Positions 39,340-51,559 of a DNA stretch of 64,000 nt are shown here, in pieces. The notes below the pieces were generated by a model. It saw nothing but the letters and a program-made list of their open reading frames with translations. It was not told the DNA's origin and did not search any database. Within the stretch, counting starts at the first letter, position 1. Each line of letters begins with the position of its first letter. The DNA comes from Acanthamoeba sp. SK_2022b (Eukaryota; Discosea; Longamoebia; Acanthamoebidae): the NCBI GenBank assembly GCA_027943245.1, contig JANDJZ010000055.1:1-64000 (forward strand), written 5' to 3'. The translations under genes and the position numbers were made by a program.

Positions 39340-41124
39340 TCAGGCAGTACTGGCGCGCAGGTCTGGTCGTGTCTCGCGAAGCTTGTTCACGACGTCGCGA
39401 TAGCCGCGCCAGTTGAGCTTGAGGCTCTGCAGGGCGGGCGGCCCATGCAGGAAGCACAGCAGGCCCGTCGGCGTAATGCGCCGGCAGTTCATCAGGTTGA
39501 GGCTGGTCAGGGCCGACATGCGGCTGGCGATGACCGCCAGCGACGCGTCGTCGATGGTCGTCCCGTTGAGCCCGAGATGGACCAGCGAAGACGCGAGGCC
39601 GCGCTTGTCGGCCGCGAGCGGCGACCAGTCGGTGACGCTCCTACAATTGGTCAGCGTGAGGCTCGTGAGCGAGGGCAGCAACAGGCACAGGGCGACGAGC
39701 GCGGCGTTGTTGAGTCCCATACAACGGGTCACGTCCAGCTCGACCAGCGACGGCGGCCTCTCCGGCAGTCCAGCGGCGTCGGCGGCGGAGGCCTCGCCGC
39801 AGGCCAACGGGCGAAAGCTTTCGACGGACACGCTGTCGTTGTAGGACAGGTTGAGCGACTCGAGCCGCGGCAGGAGGGAGAGCACCCGGCGAAAGGTCTC
39901 GCCCTTGGTAAGCTGCACGCAGCCGGACAGCTGAAGCCGCGTGATGTTGGTGCAGTGGCTCGCGACGTGGACGAGCTGTGCGTCGGTGATGTCTGTTAGG
40001 TTGAGGGTGAGCGAGCGAAGGCCGGTGAGGGCGCTCAGCACATGGAAATCGGCGTTGTCTCCTTGGCCGCTACGACCTGCACAGCTCACAGACAGGCCAC
40101 GTTCAGAACCAATGGGACGGGAGCGGGGGCTGCCTCTAGTGCGCACCGGACATGTCCAGCGCAGTGAGATGCGTGAGCCCCGACAGCGACTTGAGCACCA
40201 GACCGCCGCACGCTGCGTAGGCCCGCGAGCAAAGGGAGCGGTGTGAGTGTGGCTGCCGTGCCTACTGGGGGAGATCGCTTAAGCGGCTAAACAGGTGCGC
40301 GTACTTATCGCAGACATGCGCAGTGAAACGAGGTGTGGAAGATTGTGAGCCACCCCGTCGACCAGCCCGACCTCGCTCACACTGGTGCACTCGCTTGCGG
40401 TGGGTCACGCCCGCCCCAACGACGTCAACAGATGTGCGATCCACTTGCGGTGGCCGGGACAGCACAGAGCCTTCACCTACCCGATGTCCAAGCAACTGAG
40501 CTTGATGCAGCTACGGCAGATATCGACTAGGTTCGAGTCGGATAGCCCCACGCAGCCATAGAGAATGAGAGACTCCAGGTTGGTGCACCTGCGTGGAGGT
40601 GAGGCAACAATATGTCAGGCAATGCTTGTCCCAAACGTGAGGGTGTAGTGTGGTAGAGGTACATGCCTCGTGATGCAATCAAAGCCTCCAGCTTCGACGC
40701 GGAAGTTGCAGTGCAGGTTGAGCGACTGCAGCCTCGGGGCCACACCCTGCAGAGGAAGATAGACGTGTAGTCACTTCGCGCGAAGCCTCATGCTTGATGA
40801 GGGGAGTACAAAGGTGTGGTGGCGAAGCGTACGGCTGTGGAGAGGATTTGATCGAGGAGAGCCTTCCTGGTGTGCGAGTAGCCGTACATATTGAGTTGTG
40901 AGGTGTTGGCACCCACTAGCCACCTCACGTTGACGGGCGACAACAAGAAGTTGCGCACGCAGAAACTACGGGGCGTTAAATCGTTATAGATGGGGATCAA
41001 AGATGGAGCGTGGGACCTACTCCCACAGACGGTCCCGCAAGTCATCCGGAAGGTTTGTCACGCCGTGTGGGGGTGCGGCAGACCTCACGAGTGCGAGAGC
41101 ACAGCCCTCCCACAGAGTGCGCAT
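39340..41124 (-). CDS. Leucine-rich-repeat protein (AMN1/FBXL-type LRRs)
   Basis: Seven exons (41124-41021, 40965-40833, 40746-40667, 40588-40481, 40393-40305, 40212-40147, 40076-39340) give 438 residues. From residue 75 onward there are about ten cysteine-containing LRRs of the form LxxLxLxxCxxLTDxxL, for example CTNLESLILYGCVGLSDSNL, LTRLQLSGCVQL-like units and LTSLNLMNCRRITPTGL. These are typical of F-box/AMN1 proteins. The N-terminal part (TLWEGCALALVRSA...LPDDLRDRLWDFCV) could be a divergent F-box. The intron after exon 3 is GC-AG (40666). The first ATG may be internal, because the frame is open upstream and an acceptor-like site lies at about 41193. Confidence 0.75.
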
Positions 41125-41759
41125 CTCGAAAACAACTTCTTTTTTGTCGGCGCTAAAGATTCGGGCGGGATTGGCCCCCAGCTTGCACTGACCCAGAGAC
41201 AATCACCAATGCGCTGAGGCCACAAGAGACACTGATGCAAAAGTCATCAACTGCAATCTCAATACCACACTCTCAGTAACCTCCACGCCAGCAGCCCCAA
41301 CATGTAGGCACACTCCATCACCAACATCTTAATCAGGTGTACACCTCTGTTTCATGGTGTCCACATTGCCTTTGTTGGTGTGTTGGCTATGTGGCCATAC
41401 CACTATTGCATAAACATTGTATGATTATGATCTGCACCATTCACCAGTAACCAGCCTGATGGGGTTGCTGCAGAATTCAGGAGATCTAAACACTGTGTAA
41501 GGGTGGTGAAGATGGCATGACTGACCTTGTTGACATATCTTTTTTTTTTAAAAAAAAAAAAACTTGCTTAATGCCCTAAAAGGCAAGGTCATCCTCCAGA
41601 GGAAGTGGACAACCTGACAGATCTCAAGCCTACCTTTGCAAGGTTGCCTGCCACCAAGAGGTGGAGGCCAGGCTTGACACATTGAGCATGCTGTAAGTGG
41701 TGGCATAGACAACACCAAGGAAGATGACAAGAATGGTGCACAAACATTTTTGGTCTGAA
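41125..41759. other. CpG-poor intergenic stretch with T11A12 palindrome
   Basis: 41220-41540 is CpG-poor sequence without a gene. A T-run directly followed by an A-run at 41540-41563 forms a perfect palindrome. The 3' end of the GNAT gene (41760) is also CpG-poor. Confidence 0.45.
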
Positions 41760-42613
41760 TCACAGGTTGTATGCATAGTGGTTCTCCATGGTTCCTGCTT
41801 CATCCACTTCCTCCTTTGTCTTTACAAACCCATATGATAAATAAAGTGCGTTGGCTCCTGTCATGTACTGACCTGAAAATGCACTGAGTTAGTGACACTC
41901 ACCAAACTGGAGAAAGTCAAGTACACTTTAAGCCCACCTGTGCTGAGAATAATCCGTTTGAATCCCTCCTTTCGGGCGTAGTCAATGATGTGGTCCAGCA
42001 GATGACGGGCCAAACCCTATGAATGTGACACACGATTTCCCTATCTGAACTGAAGCTGTGGAGCCGAATCAAGTGCTTCGTACCTGTCGTCTGACTGCTG
42101 CAGCAATGCTCATTCGACGAACTTTGGCGTCGTCATCGTTCACGCGGTAGAGTCCAACCATGCCCCGCAGCACCTCCTTCTTTCCTTCTGCATCTAGAGG
42201 TACGGGCAACTCTAGTCAGTTGCACTAACAACACACTCATGGAGCAAGCTGTTGGTACCATCGATCTCTTCAACAAGCACCCAGAAGTGTCCTCGTGGTG
42301 AGCCGGAGTGGCTCATGTAGGTGGCTTCGATGTTGGCAAGGTCGTCTTCCAGCGACAGCTCTATAAACCTTTTCTCCTGCACCACCAGCGTGAGCTCTGC
42401 ACCACGGGTTAAAACTGCGTAAATTGGTACCGTCTCCTCTATGCCGCGGCGCACTTCCAGCGGAGAGATGCGTATGTTTTCTTCCATTCCCTGCGACGAG
42501 GTTGAGTGCAACAAATCTTAATGCAGAAGGACCTTTTGTTACCTCAACAAATAGCTCCCGCACTTGGGCCGATCCGCTGGCATGTAAGAACGCACTACAA
42601 ACTTCCTTTCCAT
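41760..42613 (-). CDS. GNAT N-acetyltransferase with a frameshift in exon 1
   Basis: Exons 42613-42543, 42490-42259, 42193-42084, 42016-41938 and 41872-41760. The GNAT fold is clear: N-terminal MERKFVVRSYMPADR, then VRELFVEGMEEN, a central GMVGLYRVN...VRRMSIAAAVRRQGLARHLL (acetyl-CoA loop R-R-Q-G-L-A-R), GFKRIILSTGQYMTGANALY and YGFVKTKEEVD. The exons total 605 nt, which is not a multiple of three: the first motif and the second lie in different frames of exon 1, around 42565-42575. Either the assembly misses a base or the gene is broken. The last exon is CpG-poor like the decayed copies elsewhere. Substrate unknown. Confidence 0.65.
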
Positions 42614-42914
42614 GGTACACGAGTGCTAAAACAACGAAAAAAGAGTAGGCCAGTTCTCCTAGTCCTTCTTCTCCGTCTTCCTGGCAAAGAAAAAATTATG
42701 CCGACCGGAGCTGCAGCAACCAACCTGCCACAGCTTCTTCCTTGATGGGTCCGTTCCAAAATCAGCTTCATCCTCAACAAATCTCTTGCCGGGTGAAGCG
42801 TGGCCTTCTTTGCCTGTCGTGCCGTGCAGGCTGACGTTCGGCTACGGCTACGGCGAGGGTGAAGGATGAACAAAACGTCTTTATTGCCTTAGCCAGGAGC
42901 GAGCGATTGCTGCC

Positions 42915-44950
42915 TCATGCACCGCCAGTAGGGAGCACCGAGCCCTTGGGAGGGCACTTGATAGGCTCACCTGGCGACCACCTGGCGGTCGGTATATGCA
43001 ACCGGAGAGGGAGGCGGTAAGGCGCTGACCAACAAACAGGGGAGAAGAGACGAGCGTGGTCTACGTACGTGTCCTGCTTGGCGCTGGCGGGGCTGATGAT
43101 GTTGTTCCAGAGGGCCACTCCTGCGGCCTGGTGCGACTTCTCTGTTGGCCGTTTATCCACGAGCCGAGCAGTGGCAATTGTGTGGGACATGCGTGAGCCA
43201 TGTCGAGACGGCGGCTGCAGGGGAGGCAGAAGCAAGAGTACCGGAGAAGTGGAAGCAGTCGGGGGCGAAGTAGGAGTCATCGGGCTGGCCGTCGGGCTTG
43301 GATGGGATCACGGTGTCCTTGAGGAAGGGCTGCAGCACGATGGCAAAGTCACCCCGGGTCTTGTACTTGGCCAGGCCCACGATCCTCTCCAGCTCCCGGT
43401 AATAGCCCTCGTGGGCCTGCATTCACTCGATAGGCCATCAGCGAGGAGCCTAAAGGTTGAGCTGCTCGGAGGCGCACCTCAGAGAGAGCCTTCAGTGCGT
43501 CAGGACCCGCCACAGAGCACGGGCACAGATACGAATGCCAGAACCCACACTCGCCGTCTGTGTGATGCATGTCGCGTGCACGCAGGAGGGGTCAAGGCGC
43601 GCACAAAAGAACGAAAGAGCTAACGAAAGAAAAGAACAGAACAAGGACGCGTACAGCTGGAGAAGGTGCTGAGAATGCTGACGTCGATGGGCGACAGGAG
43701 ATTCACGAACAGGCGTGGCACCTTCTCGTAGAGTAGGTCGATGCTCTCCTCCATCAGGCGGCCAAAGGTTTCTGGCCCATTCTCGACGGGGTTGACGCAA
43801 TAGTCGCACAGGTTGTTGTGGCCGATCAGGATCGATACCATCTGGTTCCACACGTCAGCGTGAGGCACTCTCGTCGCGACGAGTTACTTATAGGCATGCT
43901 CACATGGCGAGGTGGCAACCCACCTTCCAGTTGGTGTGAAAGCGGATAGGCTTCAGGGTGGACAGCAGCCTCTTAATCAGGTTTTGTGCCTGTCCGGGGA
44001 GGTCTGGCGTGTGTCGTGTTGTGAGCCGAACAGGAAGTGACACGAAGATGGTGGCACATCGCGTAGTGCAAAGGAGTAGGAGAGTGAACCCTGGATGACG
44101 GCTCCAGTCACGGCCAAGTTGAAGCCGGCGCCCTCGCTTTCGATGTCGCCCTCGCCGGTGGAGAGACCCCTGATAGTCGGGTTGTACTCTCGCAGAAGGG
44201 AGCCCAGGGTGGTCAGCTTCTGGTCAGCGGGCTTGTCGCCACCGGCTGAGGGGCGTTCGTTATAGCGTTCAATTTCCCACAAGAAAGCGAAGCGTCAAAC
44301 GAAAGAGCGAAGAGGCGTACTGGCATAGGAGACACCGCGAAAGTCGGTGAAGAGGTTGTAGACGGTGGATGCTTTGGCCCCAAAGCCAGCAGTAAGGCTG
44401 TCGGCAGAAACAACACGCGCAACCAATAAGGCAGAGACCAATGACGTAGGTCCCACCCAAGTGCAAAAAAGAGAAGAAGGTGACACCTGTCGCCTAGCGC
44501 GCCAAGCACTTCGATGTCGGCCGGGCGCAGCTGTTTGGCAGACCAGGGCCTGAGGATGCTGGGCCTGTACACCTTGCACTCGAAGCTCACGTCAGGCTTC
44601 GAGATGTTCCCTGCCCCACCCAAGAACGAATCTAAGTAAAGGTTGGAGTGCTCCACAACCTGCCATGTCTTGCGGCACAAGATGAAAAACACAAACAGAC
44701 AAAAACTATTACCTGACTCCAGTCCGGCGCGTCCAGTCTTAAGATCAATGAAAGCTTGCTTCTCGGCGATGGCGAGGATGGCCTGCGCAAACGCTTCGGC
44801 CTTCTCAGGTGTCATGCGGGGGTAGAACTGCTTCACCTTGGCTCGCAAGAACTCAAGCTCCTGCTCCGGCGTGTTCATGCCGGACACAACTGAAGAGAGC
44901 AGAACTGCTGCGACAAGCGCCAACACTGCCACGACCACACATGAGCGCAT
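42915..44950 (-). CDS. Secreted phospholipase B1-like SGNH hydrolase
   Basis: Ten exons (44950-44713, 44610-44487, 44397-44321, 44245-44090, 44003-43924, 43841-43655, 43557-43478, 43416-43242, 43141-43069, 42981-42915) give 418 residues. A signal peptide ([20 protein letters not shown]) is followed by SGNH block [11 protein letters not shown] (nucleophile Ser), the Gly block [19 protein letters not shown], block [16 protein letters not shown] (N) and the catalytic D-x-x-H in [15 protein letters not shown] and CPC cysteines and ALWNN match mammalian PLB1 repeats. It removes acyl chains from phospholipids at the cell surface or outside. No C-terminal membrane anchor is seen. A decayed piece of this gene lies at 51.43-51.55 kb. 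Confidence 0.9.
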
Positions 44951-45056
44951 GCTTAGCTTGTACTCGTCTCCTCAGAATCAATGCCTGAAATTAATACATT
45001 GGTACCGACAAATTCTTCTGTCGTCATTTAAACGGCCTATCACGTTGGGCCGATGG

Positions 45057-45509
45057 CTCCAACACCAACACCAACACCAACACCAACACCAACACCAACA
45101 CCAACACCAACACCAACACCAACACCAACACCAACACCAACACCAACACCAACACCAACACCAACACCAACACCAACACCAACACCAACACCAACACCAA
45201 CACCAACACCAACACAACACCAACACCAACACCAACACCAACACCAACACCAACACCAACACCAACACCAACACCAGCACCAACACCAACACCAACACCA
45301 ACACCAACGCAACACCAACACCAACACCAACACCAACACCAACACCAACACCAGCACCAACAACACCAACACCAACACCAACACCAACACCAACACCAAC
45401 ACCAACACCAACACCAACACCAACACCAACACCAACACCAACACCAACACCAACACCAACACCAACACCAACACCAACACCAACACCAACACCAACACCA
45501 ACACCAACC
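45057..45509. repeat. (CCAACA)n hexanucleotide satellite
   Basis: About 75 units of ACCAAC/CAACAC run almost without interruption, with a few slips (ACACAACACC at 45212, ACCAGCACC at 45274 and 45350, ACGCAAC at 45305). All frames are open on both strands, so ORFs across it are artefacts. It starts about 100 bp upstream of the phospholipase B start codon. Confidence 0.95.
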
Positions 45510-46254
45510 TCAGATCAAACCCAGCCCTGGGAGTGGAGTAACTGAGTGTTCAGGAAAATGAGGACAGAGCACACCATGTCAAGGACAGCTCAGAGTTTGT
45601 GCCTTCTTTTATCACCTGACAAATTAGTCAACTTGTGAACTCCATCAGGCAACATGGGGCCTGTTGTGGGTGGGAGTGTCCTTTTTTTGCAGAGAACCAA
45701 GTTTGATAATCCTTGCGCTGCCCATGGTAGAGTCAAAATTTGTTAGCATATGTAGTGGCTAAGTGTTGCCACTACAAAAAGTACCAATCACCTGGCATGG
45801 CCATGTGCAAGTCGGCCATGTAAATGTGCCTCTCCTTCTTCTGCCTCTCCTGCCTTGTCTACTGTGCAATGGGCTGATAGCTTAGCGGCATGTGGATGAG
45901 ATCACAGATATGGCTGGCGAACTTTCTGGAGCCTGTGCTTCATTCCAATGGTGTTTATATTTGCCTTCCTGCTCTTCGCCAAGGCTGCCAATTGGGCCTT
46001 GGTCACCATGGTCATCCTGTGTCTCGCCATCTCCTTGCTCCCAGTCCTCCTCTTAATCATCATGGTGGTTAGAAAAATCTATGTTGACATGTTTTAGGAA
46101 ATTGGTCAGGGCATGATTGGTGGCAGAATTACAGACACAGGTTTGTCTGTGGGGGATGGTGTGAAAGAGGAGAGCCTGCCCCATGCATGGACAGAGAGGC
46201 GCCAATTTCTAGGCAGCCCTGCCCAACCTCGCTCTCAGTGTCATAATCAACTTT

Positions 46255-46600
46255 TTACAGTCTGGGAGCCCTCTGAGAGCAGCATGCCCAAGGTGTGGCC
46301 ATGCACAGGCAGCACCAGGCCTTCATCAAGTGGGTGGATTACTACAATGAACTGCCCACAAGACCTGCTCTCCACGCCATGTCCTTCACCTCCCCTTGAC
46401 TGCTTGCATGTGTGCATAGCTCACCTTGGTATGTAGGTGTTAGGGGCTCAATGGACATGGACAATGCTGTTGTGGACCTGTGAGGAACTTCTGGCGCTGA
46501 GACTCACATGCCACAGCATCAAGGCAGGCATGCTGTCAGTGAACTGGAGACAGTGGCTGCCAGCTACGCCAACGTTGTTACCTGATGGTAATAACGCAGA
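46255..46600 (+). pseudogene. Decayed paralogue fragment of the 48.5-51.1 kb gene
   Basis: 46448-46530 matches 48540-48625 (shared 'ctcaatgga', 'cttctggcgctgag', 'ctcac.tgccacagc.tcaag'). 46262-46420 matches 48345-48480 more loosely (shared 'gattactac/gc', 'cctgctc.ccacgcca.gtcctt'). The copy lacks an open frame and has lost CpGs. Confidence 0.6.
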
Positions 46601-48533
46601 GAGCGTTCCTTCTGCTGAATAACTCAGCTCTTGTTTGTATTGGCGGCCCACTTCCCACTAAGGGCGGCCTCTTTCACAGTCCTCAGGAATGCAGTGGCAA
46701 CATCCATATAGCAGTGCAATAGCCAGTATAGTACACAGACTGGTAAACTTGGCAACTGGAGCTAAAGTCTCTGTAAAGTGCCACAAGTCAAGCTTTGTGT
46801 ATGTGTGGACTGTGCAGCTGATCATCCAGAGCCAGCTTGGCATCCTTCTGCAGAGATGGACTTTGCTGGTCTTGCAGACTGCGAAAGTGAGGGACTGCCA
46901 CTGGAACCAGAAGTTTTGTAGAAAGAGAGAAAGGGTTGATGAGATTGTAATATACAAGGCCCAAAACAGCAAATCCGATGTGTGTTGGATTTGGCAATAT
47001 GCCCTCAGCTTTACTAGAAATATGCAACCCTCAACAATCTGATGTGTTTCAGATCTTCAAAGTCACTAAAGTGTACAAAAAACACTCAAAACCAAATCTG
47101 ATGCACCAACCACTCACCTGACACCCCCCTCCTACTCCCCCTTTGTCAAGCACATTGCTGACCATCTAACCAATGTGAATCTGCCCCATGCCCCTCACCT
47201 GGGCAAGTGCACCACCTGCTTGGAGCTCCAGCAGCTTCATATGGGTCAAGTCAGCTGCTGAAGCTGCTGATGATCCCCAGGCCAGGTCACTAGTGCTAAC
47301 TTGCCAGCTGCAGACCTGACTCAAGTGGTGCCACAAGGCTCTGGCAATTGACCTTCACAATGCAACATTGTTTGGTCCTACCTGGCTTAATCTTTGTTCT
47401 CAGCTGTTGCCTCACTGACTCTGTTACAGCCCAACACAGGCCCATCAACATCAAGGGCCTTCAAAACCTGTTGCAGAGTGTGAGGGGCACTGGCATCTAC
47501 CACACCACCCCTTCCTCATTTGGCTCCTCAACCCTGATGAGCGTGTTGATCCAGACAATGTTGAAGAGTTTGGTATGCATTTGCCTTCCAACTGTGGTAC
47601 ATCGTTTTCTCACCCTAGTTGTGTTGTGTCATCATGTAATTGTCTGGAGCATGCTTGGAGAATACACATGGGAGCCTTTCTAAGTGCTACTGCCTGTCAT
47701 CACTTGCATGGTTTCAAAATGCCTGGAGAAACAACTGGAACAACTTCTACTTTTAACCTCAGCACATTCAATCAATTTTGTTCTTTTCTCAGAACTGGTG
47801 TGTGTTGGATCTGCTCTGCCTCAAATCTGCCATGCGTTGGATTTTGCTCAACCTCAAATCTGATGTGTCAGATCTTCTCTACCATTCACGACTGATAAAG
47901 ACCTTTTTCTCCCACACACATTATCACACTCACACTTTCATACACACCATTTTTTTTGTGTGATGTACCTGGTTTGTGCTCCTCCATTTTGTGCACCATG
48001 ACTGTTGAGGTACAACACCATGAACACCCCTTGCTTCCTCCACTTGCACACCATACATTGCACTATCTTCATGAAGGCCATGGTGAGATCTGCAGCCCAA
48101 ACGGCATGGCTGCGTATTGTCCCCACCTTTTGTCGACCCCGCTCTGTCGGCACTGAACAACCTGCCCATGAAAACCCTCGGGTTAATGACGTTGTTGGCC
48201 TATTGCCGCCAAGGGTCTTTTTATCGTTTTTTTTTTTTGTTGTTGTTGTTGTTGTTGGCGCCACGATGAAGAGAGCGGGGGAAGGTTTGTCCGTGGGGGG
48301 TGGCGGCCCGCCAGACCACTTCTTGTGCTTGTACATGGGCACCAACTTCTGGAGCCCAGCGAGGACGAGTGGGCAGATTACTGCGCGAAACGACGCACGA
48401 GACCGCGACCTGCTCCCCACGCCACGTCCTTGACCGCCCCTTTCATGCTTCTGTCTTGCGTATGTGCATGGCTCATCTTCAGAGATCGTGTGCTTGTTGT
48501 GTGTTGTTGAGGTTGTGTGGTCGCGGTCTGCAG

Positions 48534-51081
48534 AAATGAGGAGCTCAATGGAGATGGACGACGTGGTTGTGAAGCGACTCGCGGGCTTCTGGCGCTGAGG
48601 CTCACCTGCCACAGCGTCAAGTGGGCTGTGGACCTCATCGCCCGCCGTGTGTTGCCCCAGTTTGAGCTGCTGGGTCTCGTCGACCGATGGCTGACGTCGC
48701 GCATCATTCGCGAGGCCTCCTTCGCCACGCTCGCCGCGTCGTCTCCCGAAGACGCCCGGCGCCGGCACGACGTCAGCGAACTCAAGTCAGTGGCCGTCGG
48801 CTGCGCCAACGGTCGTCTCCACCAACTCAGGTCGCTTCTTCTCTCATCTCTGCGTTGGCTGTTCATCAGTGGTGAAAGGTGTTGCTTGATCGATGTCACG
48901 CAGGCTGAAGCAAGTGCTGAGACTTGTCCTCGCTGGGGATAACGCCAAATGCTCAGAGTTCGCGCAACGGATTCACTTTGGCGACAGCGACGGCGACCGT
49001 CACGACTGTCACGGTGACGCGCGAGCGCGGCTGCATGTGGACTACATGATACACGGGAGCGACTTCCTTGGATGCGAGGCTGCCACGGGCCTCGTATCGT
49101 GCCTCTCCCTCTCGCTCCCCGGTCAGCCTCAGGGTGCGTTCAGTCATCAGGCTTCCTTCCTCCTCTTCATCGAGAGCATGCATACCATTCATGGCCTGCC
49201 GTAGAGAAGCTGCAGGTTTTGTGCTCGGCGCAGTGCCAGTGGGGAATGTGGTCCAAGTCCCTTGGCGTGCGCCTCGATCTCCTCACACGTTCGCCGGCCT
49301 GGATCAAGGCGTTGGAGCTCGACGAGAGCTTGTCGGTGTTGATGACCGGCTGCTCCATGGAGCTTCTCCAAAAGTTATGGGAAGCTCTCGGGTTTGTGAC
49401 CGAGCTCACTGCCTCCTCCGCGTCGCTGAGCCAGGGGAAAAGCTTGGCCATGTCGCCTACCTGGTTGCTAGGAGAGGCGAATGACGTGTTGATGGCGTGT
49501 CTGGGCTTGGTGTTACCGGACGCCAAACCTCTGCCCTTCAGCATTAGACCAGACGTGAGCCAGTCGCTACGTCTGTCAACGCGCCATTGCGAGCAGGTGA
49601 GTCCAACACCGACTTGCTACCACATCAAGCCTCCACGTCCTGCCCATGCTAACTCTGTGACGGCCAACACAGAGGCCTCTGATTAATGAGGTGGAGGCCT
49701 TCTATGCCGACCACGTTACCCCGTTGATGGTTGTTTCCCTCACAATCCAGCGCGTCGACTTTGGCTTTGACTGCAGCGACTCACCGCCCTATTCTACCCC
49801 TCCCCTACCAATCTGTAAAGGCATCGCTGAACCGCCAAGAGCAGCGGCGAGCGTGGCGGGATGTGTCCTTTGTCATCGAGCAGTTCTTCGGCCAGCGACG
49901 CATGCAGCTGATGCGACCAGCGTTGGCTTGCCTGCGCGACGTTGCCAGAGGCCTTGAGATGTCGCCCGGGAGCAGCTCGCCACCACGAGTCAGGCGCTGT
50001 CCGGCCGAACCACCACAGGTGACCACGCTCCCACGGGCGGGTGAAGAGACGGGGGGGGGCAACCTCACGAATTGGCGCCTCATGGTCCTATGTGGCTTTT
50101 GGTGGCCAACGGGACGATGACGATGTTGACGATGGGATGATGAAGGCCTTCTTGGACTCGTTGCGCTTCCTCGATGGCCGTTCGTTCAGTGTTGACCAAG
50201 GCATGCAAGACCTTCCCTTCTCCAGCTCGCGCGTGCGCTGGCTGGTCCGACTTCCCCTGTTGGACAAGCGCGAGTCGGCCAACGATGGAGACCAACGCCC
50301 ACCGCCACCGTACTACCAGAGCCAACAAAAGAGGAGAAGGTTATATGACGCTGAGTCACTATCATTGACAACCTCCTCGGCCGGCGAAGGCCGCCAGCCA
50401 GAGCCAGATCGCGCCGGTGTTGGAGAGCTGCTGTTCTCCTACGAGCGCAAGCACGCCCACTACAGTCTGTACGAAAGGCTCTGCGTTGCAGGCGCAGACG
50501 AGCCTGGCCGCCAATGGCTCCTCCTCGGCAAGAGTGCGGGCAAGCGGGACGAGCAACAGCGGTGGCACGACCTGTTCGTGACACAGTCAGTAGCCGACGC
50601 CGAAGACCGAGACGTGCTGGCGACACAGGAGCTTGGGCGGCTTGGACAACTGCTGGGCCTTCAGCCTTCGGCCATGACCGCTTGGGCGCAGTCATCACCG
50701 ACTCATGGCAAGACTGACGAGGCAGCGCTCATGGAAGAAGAACAAGAACATGAACAAGAAGGTGGTGATGATGACAGAGAAGAGAGGCTGAGTGAGGACG
50801 AGAGCTACGCGATCGAAGTGGCAAGTCTGCTGGTGCTGGTGGCCAAGGTGGCGATGTGGGATGAAGAGCGCACGTTCCCGCCGTGCCTGGGCTACAACCA
50901 TGTGCTGGTCGACCACCTCGATCACCTCACTGCTGTCGATCAGCAACAGCGACCACCACGACCTTGCACGAGTGTTACTTCGGGTGTGGCGGAAGAGGAG
51001 AGCGAAAGCGCGGGCGAAGAACGAGACAGCGTGGCGATCAAGTTTGTGCACGACTACGTGCTCGAGCCTTGGCCACAGTAA
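48534..51081 (+). CDS. Unknown protein, possibly F-box-like (5' end uncertain)
   Basis: Well-phased exons end at 51081: about 48534-48830, 48904-49133, 49205-49596, 49673-49753, 49821-50018 and 50146-51081. The first supported exon encodes LALRLTCHSVKWAVDLIARR, which resembles the core of an F-box helix bundle. An in-frame F-box-like start (MEMDDVVVKRLAGFW) lies in a different frame directly before it, so either an upstream exon or a one-base frameshift near 48595 is involved. The last exon encodes 312 residues with an acidic/Gln-rich segment (EEEQEHEQEGGDDDREERLS) and ends VHDYVLEPWPQ. No domain is recognised. A decayed sister lies at 46.3-46.6 kb. Confidence 0.5.
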
Positions 51082-51168
51082 TGTTTGCCAGCTTGCTGGA
51101 GCCAGTTCTTCTCCTGGCTAGTGCAATCACATCCTAGCGCGTAGCCAGCACATAGCAGCCTTCACACA

Positions 51169-51548
51169 GTAGAGTCCAACCATGCCCCACAGCACCTCCT
51201 TCTTTCCTCCTTCTTCATCTTGAGGTACAGGCAACTAACAACACTCATGGAGCAAGCTGTTGGTACCATCAATCTCTTCAACAAGCACCCACAAGTGTCC
51301 TCATGGTGAGCCACAGTGGCTCCTGTAGGTGGCTTCAATGTTGGCAAGGTCATCTTCCAGCAACAGCTCTATAAACCTTTTCTCCTGCACCACCAGCATG
51401 AGCTCTGCACCACAGGCTAAAACTGCACTCTCATCACAATGAGTTACTTATAGTCATGCTCACATGACAAGGTTGCAACCCACCTTCCAGTTGGTGTGGA
51501 AGCAGATAGGCTTCAGGGTGGACAGCAGCCTCTTAGTCAGGTTTTGTG
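51169..51548. pseudogene. Chimeric, CpG-stripped duplicate of GNAT and phospholipase B gene parts
   Basis: 51169-51426 aligns with 42147-42418 (GNAT exons 2-3), and 51427-51548 aligns with 43867-43988 (phospholipase B intron and exon 5). The two parts are joined at a short GCAC/GC overlap that removes about 1.4 kb. Identity is high except that all 16 alignable CpG sites are changed. Confidence 0.9.
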
Positions 51549-51559
51549 CGCACAATACT

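Larger units (their letters stand above)
44951..48534. other. Repeat-rich, CpG-depleted region
   Basis: Contains the CAACAC satellite (45057-45509), then about 2.7 kb of CpG-poor sequence (two CpGs in 45541-45840) with decayed gene fragments, including one related to the gene at 48.5-51.1 kb. From about 48100 the base composition returns to normal. No intact gene is supported. Confidence 0.6.

Noticed and set aside
44838..45545. Long ORFs on both strands across the CAACAC array
   Set aside because: A hexanucleotide repeat without stops opens every frame; the translations are pure dipeptide repeats.
45880..45960. tRNA-like D-arm sequence (atagcttagcggc)
   Set aside because: No matching anticodon arm, T-loop or acceptor pairing could be found.
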